Source of the DNA: Myroides odoratus DSM 2801
Lineage (GTDB): Bacteria > Bacteroidota > Bacteroidia > Flavobacteriales > Flavobacteriaceae
NCBI RefSeq assembly: GCF_000243275.1
Contig: NZ_CM001437.1
Coordinates: forward strand, 3,678,707-3,742,706
Direction: 5' to 3'
DNA length: 64,000 nucleotides
Shown here: one piece after another, positions 24,404 through 32,565 of the stretch
How the letters are laid out: each line of letters begins with the position of its first letter
Numbering within the stretch: position 1 is the stretch's first letter
Translations under genes and position numbers: made by a program
Notes under the pieces: model-generated
Databases searched by the model: none
What the model was told of the DNA's origin: nothing
What the model saw: only the letters and a program-made list of their open reading frames with translations

Positions 24404-25621
24404 TTAGTTTACTTTGAAAATTGCTCTTCTAGCAACGTTTTTAGCTTGTGTTGAATCGATACCATTACCTTTAGCAGTAATTTTACCTGCAGGAACTCCA
24501 GCTTTAACTAAAAGGTTTTTCACAGCGTCTGCACGTCTTTGTGATAATTTTTGGTTATAGTCTTTGTTTCCTGTTGAGTCAGCGTATCCACCAACTTCTA
24601 AAGAAGCAGAAGGGTTGTTTTTCATGTAAGAAACGATGAAGTTAACACCTTCTAAAGTAGTAGGCTCAGCTTTATCGAAATCGAAGTTAACAGCTACATA
24701 ACCTTTGTTGATTAATTCTTTAACCAAAGCAGCGTCATCAGCGTTCATTGTTTCGTTATTTCCGTATTTCTCTTGGAAATAAGCTTCGATGTTATCAGCG
24801 ATACCATTGTTATTTTTATCAATGTTTCTTCCTCTAGAGTCAACTAAAGCTCCAGCTGGTGTATTAGGCTCTAAGTCTAAGTAATCAGCTACTCCGTCGT
24901 TGTCTGAGTCAACTAACATTGATTCGATTTGATCTAATCTGTTAGATAAAGAATTGATTTCATTTTTAGTTTGAGATTCTTCAGAATACCAGTCAGCGTG
25001 TTGACCATGTTTACCTAAATAGATAGAGATACCCATTGAAGCATTAAACATTGTTCCTTGGAATACAGAACGGTTTGTTGCAGAAGCACCATCCCAGTTT
25101 CTGTCTTGTTGTGTATTTTGAATTACAGTAAAGTCAGCATTTAAAGCTACTCTAGAGTGTAATTTAACTTGTCCTGTTAAACCAGCCATTAAGTGACCCA
25201 TTTTGTCAGAACTAGTAAAGTTGTCTCCGTTTAACCAAGAGTAACCTCCACCCGCGTGAACTTGTAATCCTAAAGTGTTTGTCCAGTTTTCAAAGTTTAA
25301 AACTCTGCCTAAGTTTACAACTCCTTCTAAACTTGTTCTGTAGTAATCACTTTGAGCTTTTAAATTACTGTTTGTCCAGTTATCAATTTTGTCATAACCA
25401 AAAGAAGCTTTAACTCCAATTTTGTTGTTGATGCTATATCTAACACCACCGTCTAAATGTAAGTTTTTGAAAGTCTCAGCAGAATAGCCTGAGCTTAATG
25501 TTCTTGCTGGTTTTGCAAAACCTGCATTTAAATCAACTGACCACTTATTATATGGCTTGTCTTGCGCATTAGCACAAATACCTACCGTAAGTGCTAACAA
25601 AGATAATGTGATTTTTTTCAT
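24404..25621 (-). CDS. OmpA-family outer-membrane porin with TSP3 repeats
   Basis: A 405-aa envelope protein. A signal peptide (MKKITLSLLALTVGICANAQ) is followed by an eight-strand-like barrel (about 25-205), a short coiled-coil-like linker with TSP type-3 calcium motifs (DSDNDGVADYLDLEP and DKNNNGIADNIE), and a C-terminal OmpA peptidoglycan-binding domain (about 300-405, with GGYADSTGNKDYNQKLSQRR). It ties the outer membrane to the cell wall. Strong codon preference and its own promoter and terminator fit an abundant protein. Confidence 0.94.
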   Translation of the reverse strand: MKKITLSLLALTVGICANAQDKPYNKWSVDLNAGFAKPARTLSSGYSAETFKNLHLDGGVRYSINNKIGVKASFGYDKIDNWTNSNLKAQSDYYRTSLEGVVNLGRVLNFENWTNTLGLQVHAGGGYSWLNGDNFTSSDKMGHLMAGLTGQVKLHSRVALNADFTVIQNTQQDRNWDGASATNRSVFQGTMFNASMGISIYLGKHGQHADWYSEESQTKNEINSLSNRLDQIESMLVDSDNDGVADYLDLEPNTPAGALVDSRGRNIDKNNNGIADNIEAYFQEKYGNNETMNADDAALVKELINKGYVAVNFDFDKAEPTTLEGVNFIVSYMKNNPSASLEVGGYADSTGNKDYNQKLSQRRADAVKNLLVKAGVPAGKITAKGNGIDSTQAKNVARRAIFKVN

Positions 25622-25683
25622 AATTTAATTTTTACTTTCACTTGTGCGCTATCGTAATAGCTACTATTGTTTCGTTTACTTGG

Positions 25684-25691
25684 CAAATATA
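25684..25691 (-). promoter_or_regulatory. Predicted -7 box of the OmpA-family gene
   Basis: TATATTTG on the minus strand, about 63 bp before the ATG. The leader between them carries the small stem GCTATCGTAATAGC, which could stabilise an abundant mRNA. Confidence 0.5.
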
Positions 25692-25845
25692 CTATAAAGT
25701 TTTTAAATATGCATTTTTTACAAGAAAAATACAATTTTTTAAAGAATAACTGAATTATATAAAATCAGTGAGACTTCCCTTTATTTTGTATAAATGTTGT
25801 TTTTTTAGCGATGCGTTGAAAAAAATATAAGTTTTCTTTCTATTA

Positions 25846-26127
25846 TTAACTAATTTGGTTTTTTATTTTTTTCTCCACTACAAAGGTGCCAAATGGGATT
25901 ATTGAGGCGATACATGCTAAAAATAGTGTTTTGTTTGACCATTTTAACTCATTTTTTATCAAAATGGCGAAAACGATATAGGCAATGAATAAGATACCAT
26001 GTGCCATACCTACTTTTTGTACCATATAAGGATTGTCCCATATGTATTTTAATGGCATTGCGATGAACAATAACATAAGGAGAGAAACTCCTTCTAGAAA
26101 AGCTATAATCCTAAATAGATTAACCAT
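25846..26127 (-). CDS. DUF3817 family membrane protein
   Basis: A 93-aa protein with three membrane segments (IAFLEGVSLLMLLFIAMP, a central GILFIAYIVFAILI and a final SIIPFGTFVV) and the DUF3817 pattern FRIIAFLEG...WDNPYMVQKVGMAHG. The family is widespread and uncharacterised. Single gene, AT-rich surroundings. Confidence 0.85.
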   Translation of the reverse strand: MVNLFRIIAFLEGVSLLMLLFIAMPLKYIWDNPYMVQKVGMAHGILFIAYIVFAILIKNELKWSNKTLFLACIASIIPFGTFVVEKKIKNQIS

Positions 26128-26216
26128 AATTTTGAGTCTTTAATTTGAATGGGCTAAAATAGGGTTAATGATTAAAAATTCAAATATTTAGAATCGGATT
26201 AATGCTAAATAAATCA

Positions 26217-26248
26217 TAAAAAAAGGCCTAGTCAAACTAGGCCTTTTC
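26217..26248 (-). terminator. Terminator of the 26250-26618 gene
   Basis: AAAGGCCTAGT and ACTAGGCCTTT pair around CAA; the stem abuts the stop codon. Confidence 0.85.
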
Positions 26249-26249
26249 A

Positions 26250-26618
26250 TTATGCTAAGAACTTAGCATTATATTCTTTCAAATCAACAATGTTGTGTTT
26301 GTTTGTTGGATCTTTAAAAAGAGACAAAAGATATTGTAAACTCTCAATGTCATTTACTGTAGGAGCTGCTGCTTCTTCTACAAATTCCCCTTCTTCTTCA
26401 ATTGGTTCATCGTTTGGAATTGCAATGAAAAAACCATTGTTGTTCTCAATGTGTTCATACGTAAGTCTAATTGCTTTTACTAAAGTCGGAACCTCTTCTA
26501 GTAAAGCGTATTCTCTTAATTTCTTAAGGTTTGGAACTATTTGATCCACTACAAGACCGTTAGTAACTAAATCAGATTGTATTAACTTAATTAGTTTAAT
26601 TGCGTTTGCGTTTTCCAC
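26250..26618 (-). CDS. Conserved small acidic protein of flavobacterial type
   Basis: A 122-aa soluble, acidic protein that I do not recognise beyond a flavobacterial hypothetical. It is mostly helical at both ends, with a Glu/Ala-rich linker (PIEEEGEFVEEAAAP) in the middle. No signal peptide, membrane segment or cysteine motif. It has a strong terminator and good codon usage, so it is probably a real, well-expressed gene. No operon partner. Confidence 0.7.
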   Translation of the reverse strand: MENANAIKLIKLIQSDLVTNGLVVDQIVPNLKKLREYALLEEVPTLVKAIRLTYEHIENNNGFFIAIPNDEPIEEEGEFVEEAAAPTVNDIESLQYLLSLFKDPTNKHNIVDLKEYNAKFLA

Positions 26619-27452
26619 AGTATTAAATTTTGGGTATTATTAATTGTAGCACAAAAATAAGCTTTTTAATAGTTTAGCAAATAAAAAAGTGGATTTAATT
26701 TTCAATTGTTGCTACTTTTTACTTTAATCCCCTTTCTTTCACACGTATAACCCGTCTCTTTTTTTTATAAGGCCCTAAAGGGCAATTGATTTGTCTATTC
26801 CTGTCTTTTTTAGCTCAGCAAACCAGTACATAGCATTGGACAAAGTTTTTTAGGAATGGTGAATCTAGTTGTATTGAATTGTCTTTCTAAAGAAGATGTT
26901 ATTTTATTGCGATTAATTAAAAACGACTTTTTACTCTTTTATTCGTGTTTTTCCCGAGGGTATTGTGCAAAATAGCTAAGGGTTTTACCTGAAAAATCAA
27001 TATAAGGGCTTTATTTGTTTGTTAGTTAAACTTATTGTTTTTGATTTTTTTATGTGTAATGTTTGTATTTTTTATTTGTTTGTAATTGATTGAATGTGTT
27101 TTTGTGTTAAATGATAGTGTTTACTTTGTTTTTGTTAATACGTAGTTAAAGCGTGTTTCAATAAATTACCTTGACCATGTTAAATAGGATTTGATACAGG
27201 AATTAACATACCAAAAGTTAAATTTGTTTAAATGAATTACGCAAAAAAATGAAATAAGTAAAAAAATGATAATTCATTAGATATTAACAAAATGTAGTTA
27301 CTGGTTAAAAGAGTGACGGAAAGAAAGAATTAAGTGGATACATAAATACAAATCAATGACTTGAAAAGCACTTTTTCGGATGGTTACACTCTTGCAAAGG
27401 GAGGAAATAAATGCTTTAGAAAAATACATTGGTTTTTAAATAAAATTAGATC
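26619..27452. other. AT-rich gene-free gap of ~830 bp
   Basis: I see no gene, tRNA or array repeat here. The DNA is very T-rich with many TTTG and TTTGTTTG strings between 26990 and 27140. A TAAATTTG at 27219-27226 on the plus strand fits the -7 box and could begin a ~225-nt leader for the AraC genes, but no good -33 element is present. Confidence 0.5.
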
Positions 27453-28478
27453 ATGAAGTTGTACGATTGGAATGCAAATGTTCAAATGGAGCGTTTTTTC
27501 TTTATGTTTTTTATCTGTTTTTCATTTTTGCTCATGGTGAATTATTACTATGCCATGATTGCCCATAAAACAGTTTATATTGTGAATTTTTTCGCGATTA
27601 TATTTAGTATCAAACTGTTTTGTATTATGGCAGATGTAGCCGATCGCGTGTTGAAGAAGCAAATTGTACAGTTAATGAGTATGGGAGTTTTTATTTTGAT
27701 TCTCAGTTTTTTACCTGTTTCTCTGTGGATTATCGTCACTGTAAATAACTTTTTTGCCTTGGTGTATTTTGTTTTTTTGCACCTGCATCGAAAGAAAAGT
27801 AAGCAGAAGTATAGGTTTATTAAGTCCTACGTAAGTCTTGTACACCTGTTTTATGTTATTTACCTCATTACGCTTAATTTACAAATGTTGCTGTTTAATC
27901 AAAGCGAGGTACCTGTTATGCTATTGCTGAGTTATCTTCAGGTGGGGCTTCAAATCATCTTGTTAACGCTCTCTTTAACGAGTTATCTTTTCTATAGTAG
28001 GATCTTGCGATTGAGAAAGATCAATGCTTTTTTCGGTGCTGGTAATCGCACGCCGCAGATAGGAAAGAAACAAAAATCCAATCTGATTCTTCAAAAGGAA
28101 ATAATTATTTCTCATCAAGTCAACCATAAACATCAAGCGGTGATGGAGCAGGTGCTGGATTTCTTTGAAACGAGCGATGCCTATTTAAAGCATGATTTTA
28201 CCCTAGAAACATTAGGGCAGTGTATTTCAAATTCGAGTCTCCATGTGATTAGCTTCGTAATTAACCACCATTTACATTCTACGTTCTATAAGCTGGTTGC
28301 TTATCATAGAATTCTATATGCGTTGAAATTGCTTGCAGAGCGAAATGATTGGACTGTACTGGCTATTGCAGAAAGTGTGGGTTTTAAGTCCATCAATACG
28401 TTTAATAAGTATTTCAAGGATTTAACGGGATTAACTCCTGTGGAGTATCGAGTTATTTTGGATAAAAAAAGAGGGTAA
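27453..28478 (+). CDS. Membrane-anchored AraC family regulator 1
   Basis: A 341-aa protein with six or seven hydrophobic segments in the first ~185 residues and an AraC-type double helix-turn-helix at the C-terminus (about 240-335, with FTLETLGQCISNSS and AIAESVGFKSINTFNKYFKDLTGLTPVEYR). This layout is common in Bacteroidota and suggests a sensor in the membrane that acts directly on DNA. It is followed after 2 bp by a second protein of the same architecture, so the two are cotranscribed and may form a heteromeric pair. Target genes are unknown. Confidence 0.85.
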   Translation: MKLYDWNANVQMERFFFMFFICFSFLLMVNYYYAMIAHKTVYIVNFFAIIFSIKLFCIMADVADRVLKKQIVQLMSMGVFILILSFLPVSLWIIVTVNNFFALVYFVFLHLHRKKSKQKYRFIKSYVSLVHLFYVIYLITLNLQMLLFNQSEVPVMLLLSYLQVGLQIILLTLSLTSYLFYSRILRLRKINAFFGAGNRTPQIGKKQKSNLILQKEIIISHQVNHKHQAVMEQVLDFFETSDAYLKHDFTLETLGQCISNSSLHVISFVINHHLHSTFYKLVAYHRILYALKLLAERNDWTVLAIAESVGFKSINTFNKYFKDLTGLTPVEYRVILDKKRG

Positions 28479-28480
28479 GG

Positions 28481-29605
28481 ATGTTTTGGATATTGGTTAT
28501 TTTTTCAGGTTATTTTTGTTTGTGCTTGGATACGAATGTAAGATATAAAGGGGGGAGAAAAATGCTATGGATGAGTTGTGGCATTTTAGTGTTGAATGTT
28601 TTCTTGTACGGATTTGAACTTGTTTATCCCGATAGACCTTGTGTGCACTTGAGTATTGTGTTGTTTTTTCTTCAGGGATTTGGCTTAGTACAGCTGATAA
28701 AGACAAGTCGATGGAACCGTTATTTGCATGCGTTACCTTTCGTTGTGTTTGGTCTTTTATACCTATTGACGACGTTTTCCGATTGGACCTTGCTAACAGT
28801 ATCTAAATTGAATCGAGAGGGAATTATCTATATAGGGATATTGTCTTTTGTCTATGCTAATTATGGCTATTGGTGTTTAATTAAGGGGAGATTTTATAAA
28901 ACCTTACGACAGTTTACAGCCTTTTATGTCACAACGTTGTACTGTACGTCCATTGTGTTTTTGATTATTTATTTCTATCAAGAATCCTTTTTTGAGTACA
29001 TCCGATTTTTATTTCTATTGCTCAGTGGTTGTCTGCTTTTTGGTGCTTTCTTTTATGAAGTAAGCTTGTTGTTCTACACGAAAAAAAAACGGGTAAATTC
29101 CCATGAAATTGGGACAATGACAAGATTAGATCAACGTCTGTTTGAAAAAATAGTTTTGGATGTATCTGGATTAAAAACTCAGCAGCTTGATTTGGGAAGT
29201 CATCATGCATTCAATCAGATTGCTGTTGCTAATTTTCCTATAGTACAAGAAGTTTTAACCGTTGATACACCAATTAAAGCCGTTGATGTTCGAGGGATAA
29301 TAAGTACACAGTTAATTGATACTCGGTTGTTTCTAAATCCAACGCTCACTTTAGATCAGTTGGCTGATACCCTTCAATTGCCCAAAAGTGATTTAACGCG
29401 TTTTTTCAAAGAATCACATGCGTTATCCTTTAAGCAATACATCAACCGATTGAAGGTTGAATATGCGATTTTACTAATTCGAGAACGAGAAGAAAGCTAT
29501 ACCGTTGAAGAATTGAGCTTGCTTTGTGGTTTTAATACGCGTTTGTCTTTTTATCGAGCATTCGTCGATGTTTATGGTTTTGCACCATCCGAAATTTTGG
29601 CTTAA
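28481..29605 (+). CDS. Membrane-anchored AraC family regulator 2
   Basis: A 374-aa protein with about seven membrane segments up to residue ~200 and a C-terminal AraC domain (about 280-373, with LTLDQLADTLQLPKSDLTRFFKE and ELSLLCGFNTRLSFYRAFVDVYGFAPSE). The sequence is only distantly related to the upstream gene, so this is not a recent duplication. It ends before a strong palindromic terminator at 29781. Confidence 0.85.
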   Translation: MFWILVIFSGYFCLCLDTNVRYKGGRKMLWMSCGILVLNVFLYGFELVYPDRPCVHLSIVLFFLQGFGLVQLIKTSRWNRYLHALPFVVFGLLYLLTTFSDWTLLTVSKLNREGIIYIGILSFVYANYGYWCLIKGRFYKTLRQFTAFYVTTLYCTSIVFLIIYFYQESFFEYIRFLFLLLSGCLLFGAFFYEVSLLFYTKKKRVNSHEIGTMTRLDQRLFEKIVLDVSGLKTQQLDLGSHHAFNQIAVANFPIVQEVLTVDTPIKAVDVRGIISTQLIDTRLFLNPTLTLDQLADTLQLPKSDLTRFFKESHALSFKQYINRLKVEYAILLIREREESYTVEELSLLCGFNTRLSFYRAFVDVYGFAPSEILA

Positions 29606-29780
29606 GTATTGCCTGAAAAATGGCGGAGTGAGCGTATCTGTTTTTGTGTGTTTACAGGTACATCAAAAGGGAAAAAACAAAAGAAACAAGCAAGTAAGAA
29701 CGAAAAAATATTCAAGTAGCCGAATAATTTTTTCACTATCCTGCTGTAGGATATAAAACCAACAGTACTACCTAAAACGA

Positions 29781-29808
29781 GGGGGTTGCCTTAGCTAAGG
29801 CAACCCCC
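29781..29808. terminator. 28-bp perfect palindrome, bidirectional terminator
   Basis: The arm GGGGGTTGCCTTAG is followed immediately by its exact reverse complement. It lies between the converging AraC 2 and PepSY-like genes. T-runs are short, but the stem is very stable. Confidence 0.75.
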
Positions 29809-29830
29809 AAATTTTGAAAAGTGGTTTAGG

Positions 29831-30709
29831 TTATTCAGTATCTAATCGAAGGAAATTTCCTTCGTGATCAAAGAGAAGCTCAATTTCTTGTTTCCCTTTT
29901 TTCAGTTCTACTTCAAATCCATTTCTTTTTTTCTCCACTCCAGTGAATTGAAAATCGCTGTAGTTTGTTTGGATGTAAGTAGTTAGTGGAGTAGGAAGTA
30001 GGGCAGAAGGAATTGTTTTTCCTTGTTTGCTTTCTATTTCGGTCCAATCTCCTTGTTGGTTGAACTCAATCTTAAATCCATCCTGCGTATACACTTTATA
30101 TGTTGTTTCTTTTGCCTCTGTTTCTTGTTTAATCAAGACAACTTCAGAAGCTGCGAAATGTGTTTTCAGCAACGATTGAGCGGTTGCAGGTAATGCTGCA
30201 TAATCAATGAGTTGTTCCTCTTCGTCTAAATCCGTATCTATACCAATAAAGCCTTGTGCTGCATTGAAAATCAACTCCAACTCATTATTCAATGTTACTT
30301 CATATCCCTTGCGATCGCGATCAATTTCAATGATGTGATTGCTTTTATAATGTTCTGCTACATACGCTTGGATAAGTGGAACTTCTTGAGCTAGGAAGTC
30401 AGCAGGAATAGCTGAACGATCTTCTGTTTCAATTTCGGTCCAATTACCATTTTGATCGAAATCTATTTCAATCTTATTGTTTAATCTGAGCTTATAGTAA
30501 GAACCGTAATAATTCGGTTTGCTTACTTTATTGGCCTGTAATACCGCAGCATTTGGAAATATACCTGCTATAAATTGTTGGGTATTGGCAGGCAACTGCT
30601 CTAATGTCACTTGTTCTAATTCAACAGCATTGGAATCGTCACTACTACAAGCAGTGAAACTCAAATTCAGTGCTGCAAATAAAGCGATAGCGATTATTTT
30701 CTTGTTCAT
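29831..30709 (-). CDS. PepSY-like (DUF2874) lipoprotein with two repeats
   Basis: A 292-aa lipoprotein; the lipobox is AALNLSFTAC with Cys21. The mature part consists of two ~125-residue halves, each with the PepSY-like pattern INFDQNGNWTEIE / IEFNQQGDWTEIE followed by a YIQTNY-type helix and a strand pair ending in DTD/DTE. DUF2874 proteins bind or inhibit partners in the periplasm and often lie near two-component systems, such as the one at 32566-34519. The single-repeat protein downstream in position (30724) precedes it in transcription by 14 bp. Confidence 0.82.
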   Translation of the reverse strand: MNKKIIAIALFAALNLSFTACSSDDSNAVELEQVTLEQLPANTQQFIAGIFPNAAVLQANKVSKPNYYGSYYKLRLNNKIEIDFDQNGNWTEIETEDRSAIPADFLAQEVPLIQAYVAEHYKSNHIIEIDRDRKGYEVTLNNELELIFNAAQGFIGIDTDLDEEEQLIDYAALPATAQSLLKTHFAASEVVLIKQETEAKETTYKVYTQDGFKIEFNQQGDWTEIESKQGKTIPSALLPTPLTTYIQTNYSDFQFTGVEKKRNGFEVELKKGKQEIELLFDHEGNFLRLDTE

Positions 30710-30723
30710 TTTTTTGATTTTAA

Positions 30724-31173
30724 TTAGTTGTCAATTCTTTTAAATGCCCCTGATTTAGAAAACTCTAGTTCAAGCCCATTATCCAGTTTTACCTCATATA
30801 ATCTTGTTTCCTTTTCAATCTTGATGATGTGAGCCTCAGGATAATTGGTTTTCACATAGGTTACAATCGGTTCTAAGATGAAGCTAGTTGGAAGTGGATT
30901 TCTGTTTCCATCTACTTCATCCCATTCGCCTCCTTTGTCAAATTCTATTTCGATGCGATCAGCAAAGGTTACTTTGTAGGATACAGATAGAAAATCAGCA
31001 TCTTTCTCTACCGTTTGTATTGTTTTACCGTTGAAATGCGTATCCATAAAAGCAAGTGCTTTTTTAGGAAGTTCATTTTTTGTGATAATAACGTCTTTGG
31101 CTTGTACAGGTTGGCTCATAACGAAAGCAAATACACTGAAAATGCCTAAAAATAATGTTCTTAATGTTTTCAT
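30724..31173 (-). CDS. PepSY-like (DUF2874) secreted protein, single repeat
   Basis: A 149-aa exported protein with a signal peptide (FLGIFSVFAFVMSQPVQA) and one PepSY-like unit, recognisable by IEFDKGGEWDEVDGN and the final LELEFSKSGAFKRIDN. It is the same module as the two halves of the next gene, so the pair gives three copies. Likely acts in the periplasm. It is first in a two-gene operon with the -7 box TAAGTTTG. Confidence 0.82.
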   Translation of the reverse strand: MKTLRTLFLGIFSVFAFVMSQPVQAKDVIITKNELPKKALAFMDTHFNGKTIQTVEKDADFLSVSYKVTFADRIEIEFDKGGEWDEVDGNRNPLPTSFILEPIVTYVKTNYPEAHIIKIEKETRLYEVKLDNGLELEFSKSGAFKRIDN

Positions 31174-31494
31174 AGCGGTTTCTGTTTTTTAATTTATAGT
31201 ACAAACTTACATAGAGAATCTGGAATGAATTGGGAATCCAAAAAGAACGTGTGTTTTGCACTATATTTTTACAAAAGAATAGTGTTGATCAAGTGTTTGT
31301 TTGTTATGTTGTTGAAAAACAGTGATATATATTAATTTTTTATTAAGATTGAGCCATTGGTTTAGCAGTCCTTAATTATTTTTTGTACCTTGTAAGGTAT
31401 TAGGAAGAGCCAATTTGAGAAGACAAATTTTTAAATCAATAGTAGAGCGTACAAGTTTTATCAGCTTAAAATTTAAAATCAAAAAATAGAAAAG
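31174..31494. promoter_or_regulatory. Divergent control region between PepSY and lipoprotein genes
   Basis: About 320 bp. TAAGTTTG on the minus strand (31202-31209) is the likely -7 box of the PepSY operon. On the plus-strand side an inverted repeat TACCTT-GT-AAGGTA (31386-31399) lies ~100 bp before the lipoprotein ATG and could be an operator. Nothing else is evident. Confidence 0.5.
31202..31209 (-). promoter_or_regulatory. Predicted -7 box of the PepSY-like operon
   Basis: TAAGTTTG on the minus strand, about 30 bp before the ATG at 31173. Confidence 0.5.
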
Positions 31495-31923
31495 ATGAAG
31501 AAAGGAATCGGATTAATTTTAGGATTATTTACTTTGGTTGCTTGTAACAATACACCAAAAAGTGCAACTAATAGCCAGGAGGAGCTATCCAAAGAAGTAC
31601 AACAAGTAGGAGGGGATAAAGATGATCACGGCTGTCTTGTTGGTGCCGGAGAAACTTGGAGTACGTTGAAGCAAACTTGCTTGCGTTTGTTTGAAGCTGG
31701 TGTACGTTTAGACCCAATATCAACAGAACAAAGTGCAGTTATCAGTGCTTTTGTTGTGTATAATGACGATCAATCTAAATTGGAATTGTTTGTACCAGAG
31801 GAAGAGAAGACCAGTTTTATTTTAGATCGAAAAGAAGAAAATCTGTATGAAGACGATACGTACAAGTTTGACGCTAAAGAAGGTGTACTTTACATCCACG
31901 GCGAAAAACAGTACGCAAAATAA
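31495..31923 (+). CDS. Small lipoprotein, function unknown
   Basis: A 142-aa lipoprotein with lipobox LFTLVAC (Cys17). The mature part begins with a disordered Ser/Glu-rich linker, then a compact segment HGCLVGAGETWSTLKQTC containing two cysteines that could form a disulfide, then beta-strand-rich sequence. I recall similar DxHGC...TW..L...C proteins as hypotheticals in Bacteroidota. Single gene with its own terminator. Confidence 0.75.
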   Translation: MKKGIGLILGLFTLVACNNTPKSATNSQEELSKEVQQVGGDKDDHGCLVGAGETWSTLKQTCLRLFEAGVRLDPISTEQSAVISAFVVYNDDQSKLELFVPEEEKTSFILDRKEENLYEDDTYKFDAKEGVLYIHGEKQYAK

Positions 31924-31976
31924 AAACCAAGTTCGTACTAACGAGCTGTACTCAATTTTATGTAATGTTAAGTAGA

Positions 31977-32020
31977 ACACACCTCAAAAAAACATCGTTT
32001 ATGGGGTGTGTTTTTTTTTG
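31977..32020 (+). terminator. Terminator of the small lipoprotein gene
   Basis: AACACACC pairs with GGTGTGTT around an 18-20-nt A-rich loop and is followed by nine T residues. Confidence 0.8.
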
Positions 32021-32101
32021 GGTTAAGAGTTGGGGGTTAAGGGTTAAGGGTTAGGTGATGAGAGGGTTAGGCGATGAGAGGGTGAGAGGGTGAGAGGGTG
32101 A

Positions 32102-32475
32102 GAAATTCTTCTTTAATCGATAAATCTTATCTTACCCAGTATGGCTTACCAAATAGTGGTGAGGCGATGAGGTGATGAGACGATGAGGTGATGAGACGAT
32201 GAGAAATTCTTCTTTAATCGATAAATCTTATCTTACCCAGTATGGCTTACCAAATAGTGGTGAGGCGATGAGAGGGTGAGAGGGTGAGCAATTCTTCTTT
32301 AATCAATAAATTTTATCTTACCCAGTATGTCTTACCAAATAGTGGTTAGGCGATGAGAGGGTGATAGGGTGAGCAATTCTTCTTTAATCGATAAATCTTA
32401 TCTTACCCAGTATGTCTTACCAAATAGTGGTTAGGCGATGAGGCGATGAGAAATTCTTCTTTAATCGATAAATTT
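32102..32475 (+). repeat. Five-fold mosaic repeat with ~57-bp core
   Basis: A core that begins ATTCTTCTTTAATCGATAAA and continues through CTTACCCAGTATGGCTTACC to AAATAGTGG occurs four times in full, starting near 32104, 32204, 32290 and 32375, and a fifth time truncated near 32453. Octamer units (GTGAGGCG, ATGAGAGG) fill the spaces. Spacing is 79-100 bp. The TTTAATCGATAAAT part also occurs once at about 695-710. Confidence 0.85.
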
Positions 32476-32560
32476 CACCCCTCACCACCTCATCGTCTCA
32501 CCCCATACCTTCTCACCACCTCACCACCTCACCACCTCATCGTCTTACCCTCTCCACAAA
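32470..32560 (-). repeat. C-rich octamer array next to the histidine-kinase stop
   Basis: Units of the CTCACCAC, CTCATCGT and CTCACCCC type in register. It is the inverse orientation of the G-rich units at 32054-32450, so the two could pair. Confidence 0.75.
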
Positions 32561-32565
32561 AAAAC

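Larger units (their letters stand above)
31924..32565. repeat. Gene-free mosaic repeat region between converging genes
   Basis: After the terminator (31977-32020) comes a short heptamer-like tract (about 32026-32052), a G-rich octamer array, a ~57-bp core repeated five times with octamers between, and a C-rich octamer array (32470-32560) that ends at the histidine-kinase stop codon. No gene is seen; the open frame here is just octamer translation. Confidence 0.8.

Noticed and set aside
26640..27452. Possible tRNA-like or sRNA gene in the AT-rich gap
   Set aside because: No cloverleaf, anticodon stem or CCA-end pattern could be built, and no convincing terminator is present.
29606..29756. ORF overlapping the 3' end of AraC regulator 2
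   Set aside because: Its composition is that of an out-of-frame shadow followed by a Lys-rich non-coding tail.
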